Below are positions 40,275 to 48,902 of a DNA stretch of 64,000 nt, one piece after another. The stretch is from Anaerovorax odorimutans. Lineage in GTDB: Bacteria; Bacillota; Clostridia; Peptostreptococcales; JAAYPU01. A program made the translations under genes and the position numbers. Numbering within the stretch: the stretch's first letter is position 1; every line of letters begins with the position of its first letter. The notes below the pieces were generated by a model. That model did not search any database. It had not been told where the DNA came from and was given only the letters and a program-made list of their open reading frames with translations. The stretch lies in assembly GCA_016841185.1 (NCBI GenBank), contig JAENZQ010000012.1, forward strand, positions 1 through 64,000, written 5' to 3'.

Positions 40275-41483
40275 ATGAGTGAAAATATGGACCCGAATGG
40301 TAATAATGAGGCAATATTATGCCGGGCTTATCTGATTTGTACATTTGATGGGAGAAAGCATCCCATAGACGGAGATAAACGGTTTAATATCGGAAGGAAA
40401 ACGACTGATAACGATGTCATTGATTTATCTATGGATGAGCCAATCATCAGCAGGAAACATGCAGTCATTATCCTTGATAATAATAAATTCTTTTTGTGTG
40501 ATACGGATTCGAAAAATGGAACTTATATAAATGGTAATAAACTTGAGCCAAATAAAAAGTATTTACTTAAAAATAATGATATCCTGGAATTTTCAAAAAT
40601 AAAATATAGATTCGAAAGATATGAAAAGAAAGAAGGCAAATTCAGCTATGATTTCGGGGATATTATGTTTATCGATGTATTTGGAAAAAGAAGAATATGT
40701 GTAGAACTTCATGAAGACAGGAGAATCATACCATACCAATATAAAATGATGAATTCAAACTGTATAAACGGGTTGTTATCTATAGCAGTTATGGATAATG
40801 AAGGGCGTTCTCGTATTTATTATGATATAGAAAAAATGGAATCCTTGTCATCCCAGATAAATGCGAAAGGTTATCTTTCAAAAAAACAGTTTATTCAAAT
40901 TCTTTTAGATGTTTTCCAGACAATACGAAATATAAGGGATTATCTTTTAAATCCTGATGCACTTTTATTGAATCCTGCATTTATTTTTTACGATCATGAT
41001 GAAAAAAAACCGCTTTTAGTTTACTGTCCCTTTGATATAACAGCCGAAAGACATATGTCCTTAAAAGTTTTTATTTCCCAATTGACTGCTTATATTTCCG
41101 AGGAAAGAGAAAAGGATTTTCAGATGCGTGTCTTAAAGGCAGTCTCAAACGAGAACTTTAACTTAAGCGATTTTAAAAATATTATTTTGAATGAACAGGA
41201 AGAGTGTACACCGGATTCGGATCATTATCCAAAAGAGAAAAAAAATTCGTGGTTATTCAATAGTACTAAGAAGATGCAGAGTAATTTTGACAAGAAAATG
41301 ATTATTTTGATTCAGGCAGTATTGATTTTTATAACAGGGTGCATAATCATCAGCAGAAAGCTGGACACGCATCAGTACATAGGTTTGATGATCATTGCAG
41401 CAGCCATTGATATAGGAGTGATATATAAATATCCCAAGTTTATCGAAGAAAGAAGAAGAGAAAAATGGAAAGAGGGAGACTGA
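40275..41483 (+). CDS. FHA-domain membrane protein, 402 aa
   Basis: The FHA domain spans about residues 20-95 with FNIGRKT, P-I-I-S-R-K-H-A and SKNGTYINGNKL, the residues that bind phosphothreonine. A central domain resembles regions found in FHA proteins of Tad loci (R-I-I-P-Y-Q-Y-K-M-M-N-S-N). Two membrane helices lie near the end (about 343-361 and 370-388), followed by a basic tail. It overlaps the kinase gene by 19 bases, so it is a likely phosphorylation partner. Confidence 0.85.
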   Translation: MSENMDPNGNNEAILCRAYLICTFDGRKHPIDGDKRFNIGRKTTDNDVIDLSMDEPIISRKHAVIILDNNKFFLCDTDSKNGTYINGNKLEPNKKYLLKNNDILEFSKIKYRFERYEKKEGKFSYDFGDIMFIDVFGKRRICVELHEDRRIIPYQYKMMNSNCINGLLSIAVMDNEGRSRIYYDIEKMESLSSQINAKGYLSKKQFIQILLDVFQTIRNIRDYLLNPDALLLNPAFIFYDHDEKKPLLVYCPFDITAERHMSLKVFISQLTAYISEEREKDFQMRVLKAVSNENFNLSDFKNIILNEQEECTPDSDHYPKEKKNSWLFNSTKKMQSNFDKKMIILIQAVLIFITGCIIISRKLDTHQYIGLMIIAAAIDIGVIYKYPKFIEERRREKWKEGD

Positions 41484-42214
41484 TCGGTAAGAAATACAGA
41501 GTAATAGCCCGAATGAAAAGCGGAGGAACAAAGAAAGTCTTTCTTGCAGAGCATATCCGCCTTCACACATTTTGGATTATTAAAGAATGGAGAAATTGGG
41601 AATCAACATCCATTCCTATGGAGGCCATGATATTGTCCAAACTTAAACATCAGGATATTCCCAGGGCCGTGGATTATTTTGAGGAAAACAGCTACGGGTA
41701 TCTCATCGAGGAGTATATTGAAGGGGACATTCTTGAAGACGTCATCAAAGAGAGAGGGAAAATTCAAAGCCGACTTGGTGTTGAATGGATGTATCAGCTC
41801 TGTAAGATCTTAGAGTATATCCATAGTATAAAGCCACATCCCATTATACATGGCGATATTAAACCTTCAAATATTATTGTATCACCTGATAAGACCATTA
41901 AGCTCATAGATTTTGGCGCTTCGAAAGCTAAAAGCGTAAGTGATTGGCGGTATTGCATTACAGAGGGGTATTCTGCACCTGAGCAGTATTTTTCAACGGC
42001 TATAGATCAGAGGTGTGACATTTACGGTGTAGGAGCGGTCCTATATTATATTTTTGCAGGAAAACATCCGGAGAAGAAGATTCGGCTTGATCCGGGATCC
42101 GGTTTTTCAGAAAATGTATCTGCTGTTATTAATAAGTGTACTTTTTTTTTAAAAGAATTACGATATCATGATGTCATGGAATTGGGGGAGGATCTTAAAA
42201 AAATTAATAGTTAG
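41465..42214 (+). CDS. Serine/threonine protein kinase, 249 aa
   Basis: Soluble Hanks-type kinase with the ATP lysine at about K40 (FWIIKEW), catalytic HGDIKPSN at 129-136, DFG at 149-151 and S-A-P-E-Q-Y at 170-174. The glycine loop is shortened (MKSGGTKKVFLAE). The HxD arginine is replaced by Gly (HGD), so the activation segment may need no phosphorylation. No membrane or PASTA part is present, unlike the cell-wall kinases. Overlap with the FHA gene suggests a two-part switch for pilus assembly. Confidence 0.85.
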   Translation: MERGRLIGKKYRVIARMKSGGTKKVFLAEHIRLHTFWIIKEWRNWESTSIPMEAMILSKLKHQDIPRAVDYFEENSYGYLIEEYIEGDILEDVIKERGKIQSRLGVEWMYQLCKILEYIHSIKPHPIIHGDIKPSNIIVSPDKTIKLIDFGASKAKSVSDWRYCITEGYSAPEQYFSTAIDQRCDIYGVGAVLYYIFAGKHPEKKIRLDPGSGFSENVSAVINKCTFFLKELRYHDVMELGEDLKKINS

Positions 42215-42219
42215 ATGAT

Positions 42220-42243
42220 TAAAGCATTTTTTTTTGGTATAAT
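42220..42243 (+). promoter_or_regulatory. Extended -10 promoter for the sigma-54 activator gene
   Basis: TGGTATAAT at 42235-42243 is an extended -10 element. It lies 30 bases before the ATG and after a T run. No good -35 is seen. Confidence 0.6.
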
Positions 42244-42272
42244 ACTTGAAAAGATAAGGAGAGGTGGTTTGC

Positions 42273-43664
42273 ATGAATAGCAAAAAAATAAATCCACAAT
42301 CCTTTAAGCTTCTTATGGATAATTTTGAAGCCGTACTTGAATCCTCTTATGATGGCATATATATAACAGATGGAGATGCCAATACTTTATATGTCAATCA
42401 GTCGTATGAACGTATTACCGGGCTTAAGCGAAAAGATGTTTTGGGAAAGAATATGAAAGATCTTGAGAATAAGGGCATTCTGTCTCAGTCTGCTTCTATT
42501 CTGGTTTTGAAAACCAAGAAAATGACTACGCTTCTCCAGGGATTTCGTACCGGTAAGGAAGCTCTTGTGACCAGCACGCCCATATTAGATAAAAAAGGAA
42601 ATATCATTCTGGTGGTTACCAATGTCCGGGACGTCACAGAGCTGAAAGGTTTAAAAGAAGAGCTGGATGAAAATAAGGTCCTGGCCGAAAAGTATTATTC
42701 CGAAATAGAAGAAATGAGGTTACAGTTATTGGAAAGCTCCGAAATAGTGGCTGAAGATAAAGCAACCATAGATATTCTTAAAAAAGCCATGCGCGTAGCT
42801 AAAGTAGATACAACAGTATTGATCCTGGGCGAAACAGGTGTTGGAAAAGAAGAGATTGCAAAGTTCGTTCATAAAAACAGCAGGAGATCAGAGAAGCAAT
42901 TCATAAAAGTGAATTGCGGAGCCATACCTGAAAACCTTTTGGAATCGGAACTTTTTGGATATGAAAAAGGTGCTTTTACGGGTGCTCTGGAAAAAGGGAA
43001 AATGGGTCTTTTTGAAGTGGCCGGAGAAGGAACGATTTTTCTTGACGAGGTGGGAGAACTGCCTGTCAATATGCAAGTAAAGCTTCTCAGAGTCCTCCAG
43101 GAAAATAAAATTCAAAGAATAGGAGGCGTTAAGACGATTGATGTTAATGTTCGTGTTATTGCAGCAACAAATAGAGATTTGGAAGAAATGATAAAAAATA
43201 ATCTGTTTCGGGAAGATCTGTATTATAGGCTAAATGTTGTACCTATTGTGATTCCTCCATTGAGAGAAAGAAAGCAGGATATTATCGCTTTGCTGAAATA
43301 TTATCTGGAGTTTTTTAACTATAAGCATGGTTATAATAAAAAGCTTGATTCCAGAGTAATAGAAGTTTTGCTGGAGTATGACTGGCCGGGCAATATCCGG
43401 CAATTAAGAAATCTAATTGAGCGGCTTGTGGTAATGAGTAATCATGATAAAATTGATGTTGATGACTTGCCTCAAAAAATAGTCGAATCCTGTGAAGGCT
43501 CTCTTAACGGATTTGATAATTTATCTCTTAAGGAGGCGGTAGGTAGATTAGAATCTCAAATGATCGAAAGAGCATATTTGAGACGGGGTAATGTCAGGGA
43601 TGCAGCAAAAGACCTTGGCATTGATGCTTCAACTCTTGTAAGGAAAAGAAAGAAATATACATGA
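42273..43664 (+). CDS. PAS-domain sigma-54-dependent activator
   Basis: ATG at 42273 is chosen with GGAGAGGTGG as binding site. Residues about 13-125 are a PAS domain (SSYDGIYITDGDANTLYVN), then a coil. The AAA+ domain (about 155-390) has Walker A GETGVGKEE, the sigma-54 contact loop GAFTGA and Walker B IFLDEVGELP. The end is a Fis-type helix-turn-helix (GNVRDAAKDLGIDASTLVRK). There is no receiver domain, so a small molecule probably signals through PAS. The -24/-12 promoter just downstream marks the 4-hydroxybutyrate operon as target. Confidence 0.9.
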   Translation: MNSKKINPQSFKLLMDNFEAVLESSYDGIYITDGDANTLYVNQSYERITGLKRKDVLGKNMKDLENKGILSQSASILVLKTKKMTTLLQGFRTGKEALVTSTPILDKKGNIILVVTNVRDVTELKGLKEELDENKVLAEKYYSEIEEMRLQLLESSEIVAEDKATIDILKKAMRVAKVDTTVLILGETGVGKEEIAKFVHKNSRRSEKQFIKVNCGAIPENLLESELFGYEKGAFTGALEKGKMGLFEVAGEGTIFLDEVGELPVNMQVKLLRVLQENKIQRIGGVKTIDVNVRVIAATNRDLEEMIKNNLFREDLYYRLNVVPIVIPPLRERKQDIIALLKYYLEFFNYKHGYNKKLDSRVIEVLLEYDWPGNIRQLRNLIERLVVMSNHDKIDVDDLPQKIVESCEGSLNGFDNLSLKEAVGRLESQMIERAYLRRGNVRDAAKDLGIDASTLVRKRKKYT

Positions 43665-43672
43665 TTAGTATG

Positions 43673-43688
43673 TGTGCAAAATCGCACA
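43673..43688 (+). promoter_or_regulatory. Candidate upstream activator site 1
   Basis: A perfect TGTGC-N6-GCACA palindrome directly after the activator gene. A similar site is at 43781. Confidence 0.55.
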
Positions 43689-43780
43689 TCACGTTGCATT
43701 TTTACAACAAATATATTATAAGAGAAAAGAAGCATGTACGGTATCTGGAACAATTTTATGATATTTTTATAACAAATCTA

Positions 43781-43797
43781 TGTTGCAGAAACGCACA
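43781..43797 (+). promoter_or_regulatory. Candidate upstream activator site 2
   Basis: TTGC-N6-GCACA inside TGTTGCAGAAACGCACA; the 14 bases TGCAGAAACGCACA match site 1 at 12 positions. It lies about 350 bases before the -24/-12 promoter at 44147, a workable distance for a looping activator. Confidence 0.5.
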
Positions 43798-43867
43798 GCC
43801 GTAAACAAAAGTGAGATATGGATTTCTCATTTTATGAAATTTTTCTCTTTTATGAAGGAGGTTTATT

Positions 43868-44146
43868 ATGCATAATGAGGTAACAAAAATAATAAAAGAA
43901 AAAATAAATCCAATATTACAAGAGCACTTTGGAAGTGCAGAAATAACCGAAATAAATGATGGTGTGGTAAAGGTAAAATTCTTAGGGGCTTGCAGCAGCT
44001 GCCCTGCAGCACAATACACCTTGGAAGACACAGTCAAGGCTATCCTTATGGAAGAATTTCCGGAGATAAAAGATGTGATACTGGATACTTCGGTAAGTGA
44101 AGACCTTATTGACATGGCCAAGAAAATACTGAATAAGGACAAATAG
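43868..44146 (+). CDS. NifU-type iron-sulfur scaffold domain protein
   Basis: Product of 92 aa, a stand-alone NifU C-terminal (Nfu) domain with L-G-A-C-S-S-C-P, the Cys-x2-Cys that holds a 4Fe-4S cluster. Next to the 4Fe-4S enzyme 4-hydroxybutyryl-CoA dehydratase it may deliver or repair that enzyme's cluster; this is inferred from position. It starts after GAAGGAGG and lies before the -24/-12 promoter, so it may have a separate promoter. Confidence 0.8.
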   Translation: MHNEVTKIIKEKINPILQEHFGSAEITEINDGVVKVKFLGACSSCPAAQYTLEDTVKAILMEEFPEIKDVILDTSVSEDLIDMAKKILNKDK

Positions 44147-44163
44147 TGGCATAAAATTTGCAT
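44147..44163 (+). promoter_or_regulatory. Sigma-54 (-24/-12) promoter of the 4-hydroxybutyrate operon
   Basis: TGGCATAAAATTTGCAT: the GG (44148-44149) and GC (44160-44161) are ten bases apart, as sigma-54 requires, and the flanking bases match TGGCAy and TTGCAt. It begins one base after the stop of the NifU-type gene and lies 50 bases before the dehydratase start. Confidence 0.85.
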
Positions 44164-44212
44164 ATTTATAAATTTGGAATATCCAAAATGAATATATGAA
44201 GGAGTGAGTTTT

Positions 44213-45667
44213 ATGGCACTTATGACAGGTGAACAGTATATTGAAAGCCTGAGGAAGTTAAACACAAAAGTTTATATGTTTGGTGAGCAAGTTGAGAATT
44301 TTGTTGATCACCCAATCATTCGACCTTCTATTAATTCTGTAGCAATGACTTATGAGCTTGCGCATGATCCGGAATATGAGGATCTGATGACTGCTACTTC
44401 CATATTTACCGGAAATAAAGTCAACAGATTTACACATCTTCATCAAAGCACAGACGATTTGAGAAAAAAGGTTAAAATGCTGAGATTATTAGGCCAAAAA
44501 ACGGCTACTTGTTTCCAGAGATGTGTTGGCATGGACGCTTTTAATGCAGAATTTTCGACCACATACGAAGTAGATCAAAAATATGGAACAAACTACCATG
44601 AGAATTTTAAAAAGTATCTTGAGTATGTTAGTGAAAATGATTTGACTGTTGATGGTGCTATGACAGACCCGAAAGGTGACAGAGGTCTTTCACCAAGTCA
44701 GCAGGAAGATCCGGATTTGTTTCTTCACATTGTAGAAAAAAGACCGGACGGAATCGTAGTCCGAGGTGCGAAAGCACATCAAACCGGATCCATAAACTCG
44801 CATGAACACCTTATCATGCCTACAATTGCAATGAGAGAAGAAGATAAGGATTATGCTGTTTCATTTGCAGTTCCGTCTAATGCAGAGGGGCTGTACATGA
44901 TCTATGGAAGACAATCCTGTGATACAAGAAAGCTTGAAGAAGGAGCCGATGTAGATTTAGGAAATAAGAACTTTGGCGGACAGGAAGCATTAGTCGTATT
45001 TGATGATGTATTTGTACCAAATGATAGAGTTTTCCTATGCGGTGAATATGAATTTGCCGGTATGCTTGTAGAAAGATTTGCAGGTTATCACAGACAGAGC
45101 TATGGCGGCTGTAAAGTCGGTGTAGGTGATGTTTTGATTGGTGCTGCTGCTCTGGCTGCTGATTATAATGGTGCCGCAAAAGCTTCTCATATTAAGGATA
45201 AGCTTATTGAAATGACGCATTTAAATGAAACATTATATTGCTGCGGTATTGCATGTTCAGCCGAAGGTTATCCGACTGAAGCAGGAAACTATCAGATCGA
45301 TTTGCTTCTTGCAAATGTCTGTAAGCAGAATGTAACACGATTCCCATATGATATCACAAGGCTGGCAGAAGATATTGCCGGAGGTCTTATGGTAACAATG
45401 CCTTCAGAAAAAGACTTCAATGCTCCTAAAATTGGTGAAGTCTGTAAGAAATATTTCAAAGGGGTTGCCGGTGTTCCAACAGTAAACAGGATGAGAATCT
45501 TACGGCTTATAGAAAATATGTGTCTTGGAACAGCTGCGGTAGGGTATAGAACTGAATCCTTGCATGGAGCAGGTTCTCCTCAGGCCCAGAGAATTATGAT
45601 TGCAAGACAGGGAAATATTCAGCAAAAGAAAGAGCTTGCTAAAGTAATAGCCGGAATTAAAGAGTAA
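44213..45667 (+). CDS. abfD: 4-Hydroxybutyryl-CoA dehydratase
   Basis: ATG at 44213 follows GAAGGAGTGAG; the 484-residue product lines up along its length with AbfD of Clostridium aminobutyricum, as I recall that sequence. It makes crotonyl-CoA from 4-hydroxybutyryl-CoA through a radical reaction using a 4Fe-4S cluster and FAD. Cluster ligands are visible as Cys100 and Cys104 (TATCFQRCVG), and the His and Cys in AGYHRQSYGGCKVG. The enzyme may also isomerise vinylacetyl-CoA. It is the key gene of the operon. Confidence 0.95.
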   Translation: MALMTGEQYIESLRKLNTKVYMFGEQVENFVDHPIIRPSINSVAMTYELAHDPEYEDLMTATSIFTGNKVNRFTHLHQSTDDLRKKVKMLRLLGQKTATCFQRCVGMDAFNAEFSTTYEVDQKYGTNYHENFKKYLEYVSENDLTVDGAMTDPKGDRGLSPSQQEDPDLFLHIVEKRPDGIVVRGAKAHQTGSINSHEHLIMPTIAMREEDKDYAVSFAVPSNAEGLYMIYGRQSCDTRKLEEGADVDLGNKNFGGQEALVVFDDVFVPNDRVFLCGEYEFAGMLVERFAGYHRQSYGGCKVGVGDVLIGAAALAADYNGAAKASHIKDKLIEMTHLNETLYCCGIACSAEGYPTEAGNYQIDLLLANVCKQNVTRFPYDITRLAEDIAGGLMVTMPSEKDFNAPKIGEVCKKYFKGVAGVPTVNRMRILRLIENMCLGTAAVGYRTESLHGAGSPQAQRIMIARQGNIQQKKELAKVIAGIKE

Positions 45668-45674
45668 TATGTGT

Positions 45675-45704
45675 TGTAGGGATGAATCATCCCTACAGCT
45701 TTTA
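45675..45704 (+). terminator. Hairpin terminator or attenuator after abfD
   Basis: TGTAGGGATG at 45675-45684 pairs with CATCCCTACA at 45688-45697, followed by GCTTTTA. It may reduce read-through into the downstream genes and keep the dehydratase mRNA most abundant. Confidence 0.7.
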
Positions 45705-45745
45705 TTCAATATCTTATGTTCAGGCAAAAAATTATGGAGGATATC

Positions 45746-45976
45746 ATGCCGGATGAAGTAAATGAAATTCTTCAGAATGAGGTTTTCCCAATTTTGCAGG
45801 ATAAATATGGAAGTTTTGAGTTTGAACAGGTAAAGGATGGCATTGTTGAGATTATATCATTGAAGAAATCATATTTAACCCCGGGAGGCTGCTATGAGAT
45901 TGTTGACACAGCAGAAAAACTCCTGAAAAAATCAATAAGCGGAATTGAAAAAGTTGTGTTGATAAATGACTGGTAA
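45746..45976 (+). CDS. NifU-like paralogue lacking the Cys-x2-Cys pair, 76 aa
   Basis: ATG at 45746 follows TGGAGGATA; ATG at 45716 lacks a site. It aligns with the NifU-type protein at 43868 over most of its length (FPILQDKYGSFEFEQVKDGI against NPILQEHFGSAEITEINDGV). The cluster motif GACSSCP is replaced by LTPGGCY, so only one Cys remains. It cannot hold a cluster in the usual way alone. It may act as a partner of the first protein or in another role. Confidence 0.7.
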   Translation: MPDEVNEILQNEVFPILQDKYGSFEFEQVKDGIVEIISLKKSYLTPGGCYEIVDTAEKLLKKSISGIEKVVLINDW

Positions 45977-45990
45977 AAGGAGATTGTTTT

Positions 45991-46266
45991 GTGTTGTTGG
46001 TTGGAATAAAATTTTGCGGCGGATGTAACCCGAGATATAATCGAGGAAAAATATTGAATCAGCTAAGGGAAGATTTTAAAAATACCATTACATTTGAAAC
46101 GGCAAGCGAAAGCCAACTTTATGAAGGGCTTATCGTTTTATGCGGATGCTCAAGCTGTTGTGCATCTTATGATAATTTCAAGACTAATAGAAAACCCATT
46201 TTAATTTGGGATGAAAAGCAATATAATGATATTGTTGAAACCATAAAAAAAGAAGTGGAGGGATGA
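45991..46266 (+). CDS. Cys-rich protein with FCGGCNPRYNR motif, 91 aa
   Basis: GTG start at 45991 after AAAGGAGAT. The front motif is KFCGGCNPRYNRGK; a second cluster, LCGCSSCCA, lies at about residues 50-58. The central part is a Rossmann-like alternation. Similar small proteins occur near anaerobic fermentation operons in clostridia; their function is unknown to me. Six or more cysteines suggest an iron-sulfur cluster or metal transfer. It is likely an accessory protein of the dehydratase. Confidence 0.65.
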   Translation: MLLVGIKFCGGCNPRYNRGKILNQLREDFKNTITFETASESQLYEGLIVLCGCSSCCASYDNFKTNRKPILIWDEKQYNDIVETIKKEVEG

Positions 46267-46270
46267 AGAT

Positions 46271-47572
46271 TTGAATTGGAAAGACCTATACAAAAATAAG
46301 CTGGCTACTGCCGTTGAGGCCGTCACACATATCAAATCCGGCGACAGGGTTGTTTTTGGCCATGCCTGTGGAGAGCCTAAAGACACAGTTGATGCAATGG
46401 TTAAGAATTATGAACAGTATAAAAATGTAGAAATTGTACACATGGTTGCAATGGGAAAAGGGGAATACACAAAACCGGAAATGGCTCCTCATTTCAGACA
46501 TAATGCGATTTTTGTAGGAGGATGTACCAGAAACGCAATAGCCGAAGGAAGAGGAGACTATACTCCAGTATTTTTTCATGAAGTTCCAAAGCTTTTTAAA
46601 AAGGGTCTGCTGCCGATAGATGTAGCAATGGTTCAGGTGTCTAAGCCCGATGAGCACGGATACTGCAGCCTTGGTGTTTCTGTTGATTATACAAAATCAG
46701 CAATAGAAACAGCAAAATTTGTTATTGCAGAAGTAAACGACCAGATGCCCAGGACATATGGAGATACTTTTGTGCATGTGTCTGAGCTGGATATTATTGT
46801 AGAAACTTCAAATCCAATTACCGAGTTAAGTCCTCCCAAAATTGGTGATGTTGAAAGGGCCATTGGTGAAAATTGTGCATCTTTGATCGAAGATGGCTCA
46901 ACACTACAATTGGGAATCGGAGCAATTCCTGATGCTGTTCTTTTATTCCTTAAAGATAAAAAAGACCTTGGAATCCATTCGGAAATGTTTTCAGACGGAG
47001 TCTTAGAGCTTTTTGAATCTGGTGTTATCAACAACAGTAAAAAAGCCATCCATAAAGGCAAAATGATCGTTACTTTTCTGATGGGAACAAAACGTCTTTA
47101 TGATTTTGTGGACAATAACCCGGTGGTAGAAATGCATCCTGTGGATTATGTAAACGATCCAGTTGTGGTTATGAAAAACAGCAAAATGGTTTCCATCAAT
47201 TCCTGTATACAGGTAGATTTTATGGGACAGGTTGCATCTGAAAGTATCGGAACAGTCCAGTTCAGCGGAGTAGGCGGACAGGTTGATTTTGTAAGAGGTG
47301 CCAGCATGGCAGAGGATGGGAAATCAATTATAGCAATGCCTGCAACAGCAGCAAAAGGTAAAGTTTCAAGGATTGCACCTTTTATTGATCAGGGATCTGC
47401 TGTGACCACATCCCGTAATGATGTGCATTATATTGTTACCGAGTTCGGGATTGCTGAGCTTAAAGGAAAAACACTGCAGCAGAGAGCACGGAATTTGATC
47501 AATATTGCACATCCGGACTTCAGAGATCAGTTAATAGAAGATTTTGAAAAGAGATTTAAGTCTAAGTTTTAA
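46271..47572 (+). CDS. abfT: 4-Hydroxybutyrate CoA-transferase
   Basis: TTG start at 46271 after GGAGGGATGA. The 433-residue product follows the C. aminobutyricum enzyme closely: GKGEYTKPE, VVYGDTFVHVSE-like NDQMPRTYGDTFVHVSE, L-Q-L-G-I-G-A-I-P-D-A-V, HSEMFSDGV with the catalytic Glu, FSGVGGQVDFVRGA and VTEFGIAEL. It moves CoA from acetyl-CoA to 4-hydroxybutyrate and so feeds the dehydratase. Also called Cat2 in other clostridia. Confidence 0.92.
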   Translation: MNWKDLYKNKLATAVEAVTHIKSGDRVVFGHACGEPKDTVDAMVKNYEQYKNVEIVHMVAMGKGEYTKPEMAPHFRHNAIFVGGCTRNAIAEGRGDYTPVFFHEVPKLFKKGLLPIDVAMVQVSKPDEHGYCSLGVSVDYTKSAIETAKFVIAEVNDQMPRTYGDTFVHVSELDIIVETSNPITELSPPKIGDVERAIGENCASLIEDGSTLQLGIGAIPDAVLLFLKDKKDLGIHSEMFSDGVLELFESGVINNSKKAIHKGKMIVTFLMGTKRLYDFVDNNPVVEMHPVDYVNDPVVVMKNSKMVSINSCIQVDFMGQVASESIGTVQFSGVGGQVDFVRGASMAEDGKSIIAMPATAAKGKVSRIAPFIDQGSAVTTSRNDVHYIVTEFGIAELKGKTLQQRARNLINIAHPDFRDQLIEDFEKRFKSKF

Positions 47573-47583
47573 ATCATTAAAAG

Positions 47584-47615
47584 GGAAGAAGCCTGTTAAA
47601 TGCTGTGCTTCTTCC
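47584..47615 (+). other. Intergenic hairpin between CoA-transferase and dehydrogenase genes
   Basis: GGAAGAAGC at 47584-47592 pairs with GCTTCTTCC at 47607-47615. Only TTC follows, so it is more likely an RNA processing or stability element than a full terminator. Confidence 0.55.
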
Positions 47616-47649
47616 TTCAAAATACAAAACATTAAGGGAGGAGAAAATT

Positions 47650-48768
47650 ATGAGAGGAATTAAAATTGCACCGGAAGTTCATGTTTTTGATACTTTTAAA
47701 GAATTTGCCGATGAGTTCAAAATTGGTAAAAATGATTTGGTACTGACACATGAATTCTTGTATGAGCCATTTATGAAACCTTTAGGGATTGAGTCAAATT
47801 ACATATTCCAGGAAAAATTCGGAGTAGGAGAGCCTTCAGATGAGATGATTGATGCTATTACTGCGGAGATGAGAAAGTATCAATTCAATAGGATTATTGC
47901 TTTTGGCGGCGGAACCATTATTGATATTGCTAAGCTATTCTCACTGAAAATGCCGGATAAGTCTGTAAAACTATTTGAGAAGGCTGTTCCAATAGAAAGA
48001 GTTAAAGAATTGGTACTTGTTCCGACAACTTGCGGCACCGGCAGTGAAGTAACCAATATTTCTATTGCTGAAATCAAATCGAAACATGTTAAAATGGGTC
48101 TTGCAGTAGATGAACTGTATGCTGATTATGCTGTGCTTGTCCCTGAGACCATCAAGGGTCTGCCTTATAAATTCTTTGCAACCAGTTCAGTGGATGCATT
48201 GATTCACGCTATTGAATCTTTTGTTGCTCCAAAATCAAACCCATATACGGAATTGTTTGCATTAAAAGCGATTGAATTGATTGTTGAAGGTTATAAGAAA
48301 ATTGCTGAAAAAGGTGAAGATGCAAGACTTGATAATCTCAAGAATTTTGCTATTGCAAGTAATTATGCGGGAATTGCTTTCGGAAACACAGGTGTTGGAG
48401 CGGTCCATGCACTGTCTTATTCAATAGGCGGAGCTTTCCATGTACCTCATGGAGAAGCAAACTATGCATTTTTTACAGAAGTGTTTAAAAAATACAATGA
48501 AAAAAATCCGAATGGAAAAATCAAAGAAGCAAATGAAGTCATTGCAAATGTACTGGGTGTAAATGCCGGCAGCGATATATATGGAGCTCTGGAAGATTTA
48601 CTCAACAAGGTGATTGCAAAGAAAAGACTTAGTGAATATGGAATGACGGAAGCGCAAATCGATGAGTTCACAGATAGCACCATAGAAAATCAGCAAAGAC
48701 TTCTTGCTAACAATTATGTGGATCTGTCACGTGATGAGATTAGAGAAATATTTGCAAACCTTTATTAA
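47650..48768 (+). CDS. 4hbD: 4-Hydroxybutyrate dehydrogenase
   Basis: ATG at 47650 after GGGAGGAGA; the 372-residue product is an iron-dependent group III alcohol dehydrogenase. It has a nucleotide-binding FGGGTIIDIAKL, the PTTCGTGSEVTNI block, and metal-binding His residues in DALIHAIESF and VHALSYSIGGAFHVPHGEANY. In this operon it should reduce succinate semialdehyde to 4-hydroxybutyrate with NADH. It is the last gene before a terminator. Confidence 0.9.
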   Translation: MRGIKIAPEVHVFDTFKEFADEFKIGKNDLVLTHEFLYEPFMKPLGIESNYIFQEKFGVGEPSDEMIDAITAEMRKYQFNRIIAFGGGTIIDIAKLFSLKMPDKSVKLFEKAVPIERVKELVLVPTTCGTGSEVTNISIAEIKSKHVKMGLAVDELYADYAVLVPETIKGLPYKFFATSSVDALIHAIESFVAPKSNPYTELFALKAIELIVEGYKKIAEKGEDARLDNLKNFAIASNYAGIAFGNTGVGAVHALSYSIGGAFHVPHGEANYAFFTEVFKKYNEKNPNGKIKEANEVIANVLGVNAGSDIYGALEDLLNKVIAKKRLSEYGMTEAQIDEFTDSTIENQQRLLANNYVDLSRDEIREIFANLY

Positions 48769-48802
48769 ATACTGAGTATATATAGATTGATGCATATGAA
48801 AG

Positions 48803-48837
48803 ATTCCTTCGTAAGTTGTCTTGCGGAGGAATTTTTA
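48803..48837 (+). terminator. Terminator of the 4-hydroxybutyrate operon
   Basis: ATTCCT and GTAAG on the left pair with CTTGC and AGGAAT on the right (48803-48832), followed by TTTTTAA. Confidence 0.75.
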
Positions 48838-48902
48838 ATGAAAAATATCGAATTATATACTATAATAACAGTATTGAGAAATTAGACTTCGGGAGGCTTT
48901 CG

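Noticed and set aside
43744-43760. A second -24/-12 promoter before the NifU-type gene (TGGAAC...TATG)
   Set aside because: The GG is present but the GC at -12 is TG, so the key bases do not match.
46286-46657. Minus-strand frame of 123 codons opposite abfT
   Set aside because: It lies fully within the well-supported CoA-transferase gene and has no independent features.
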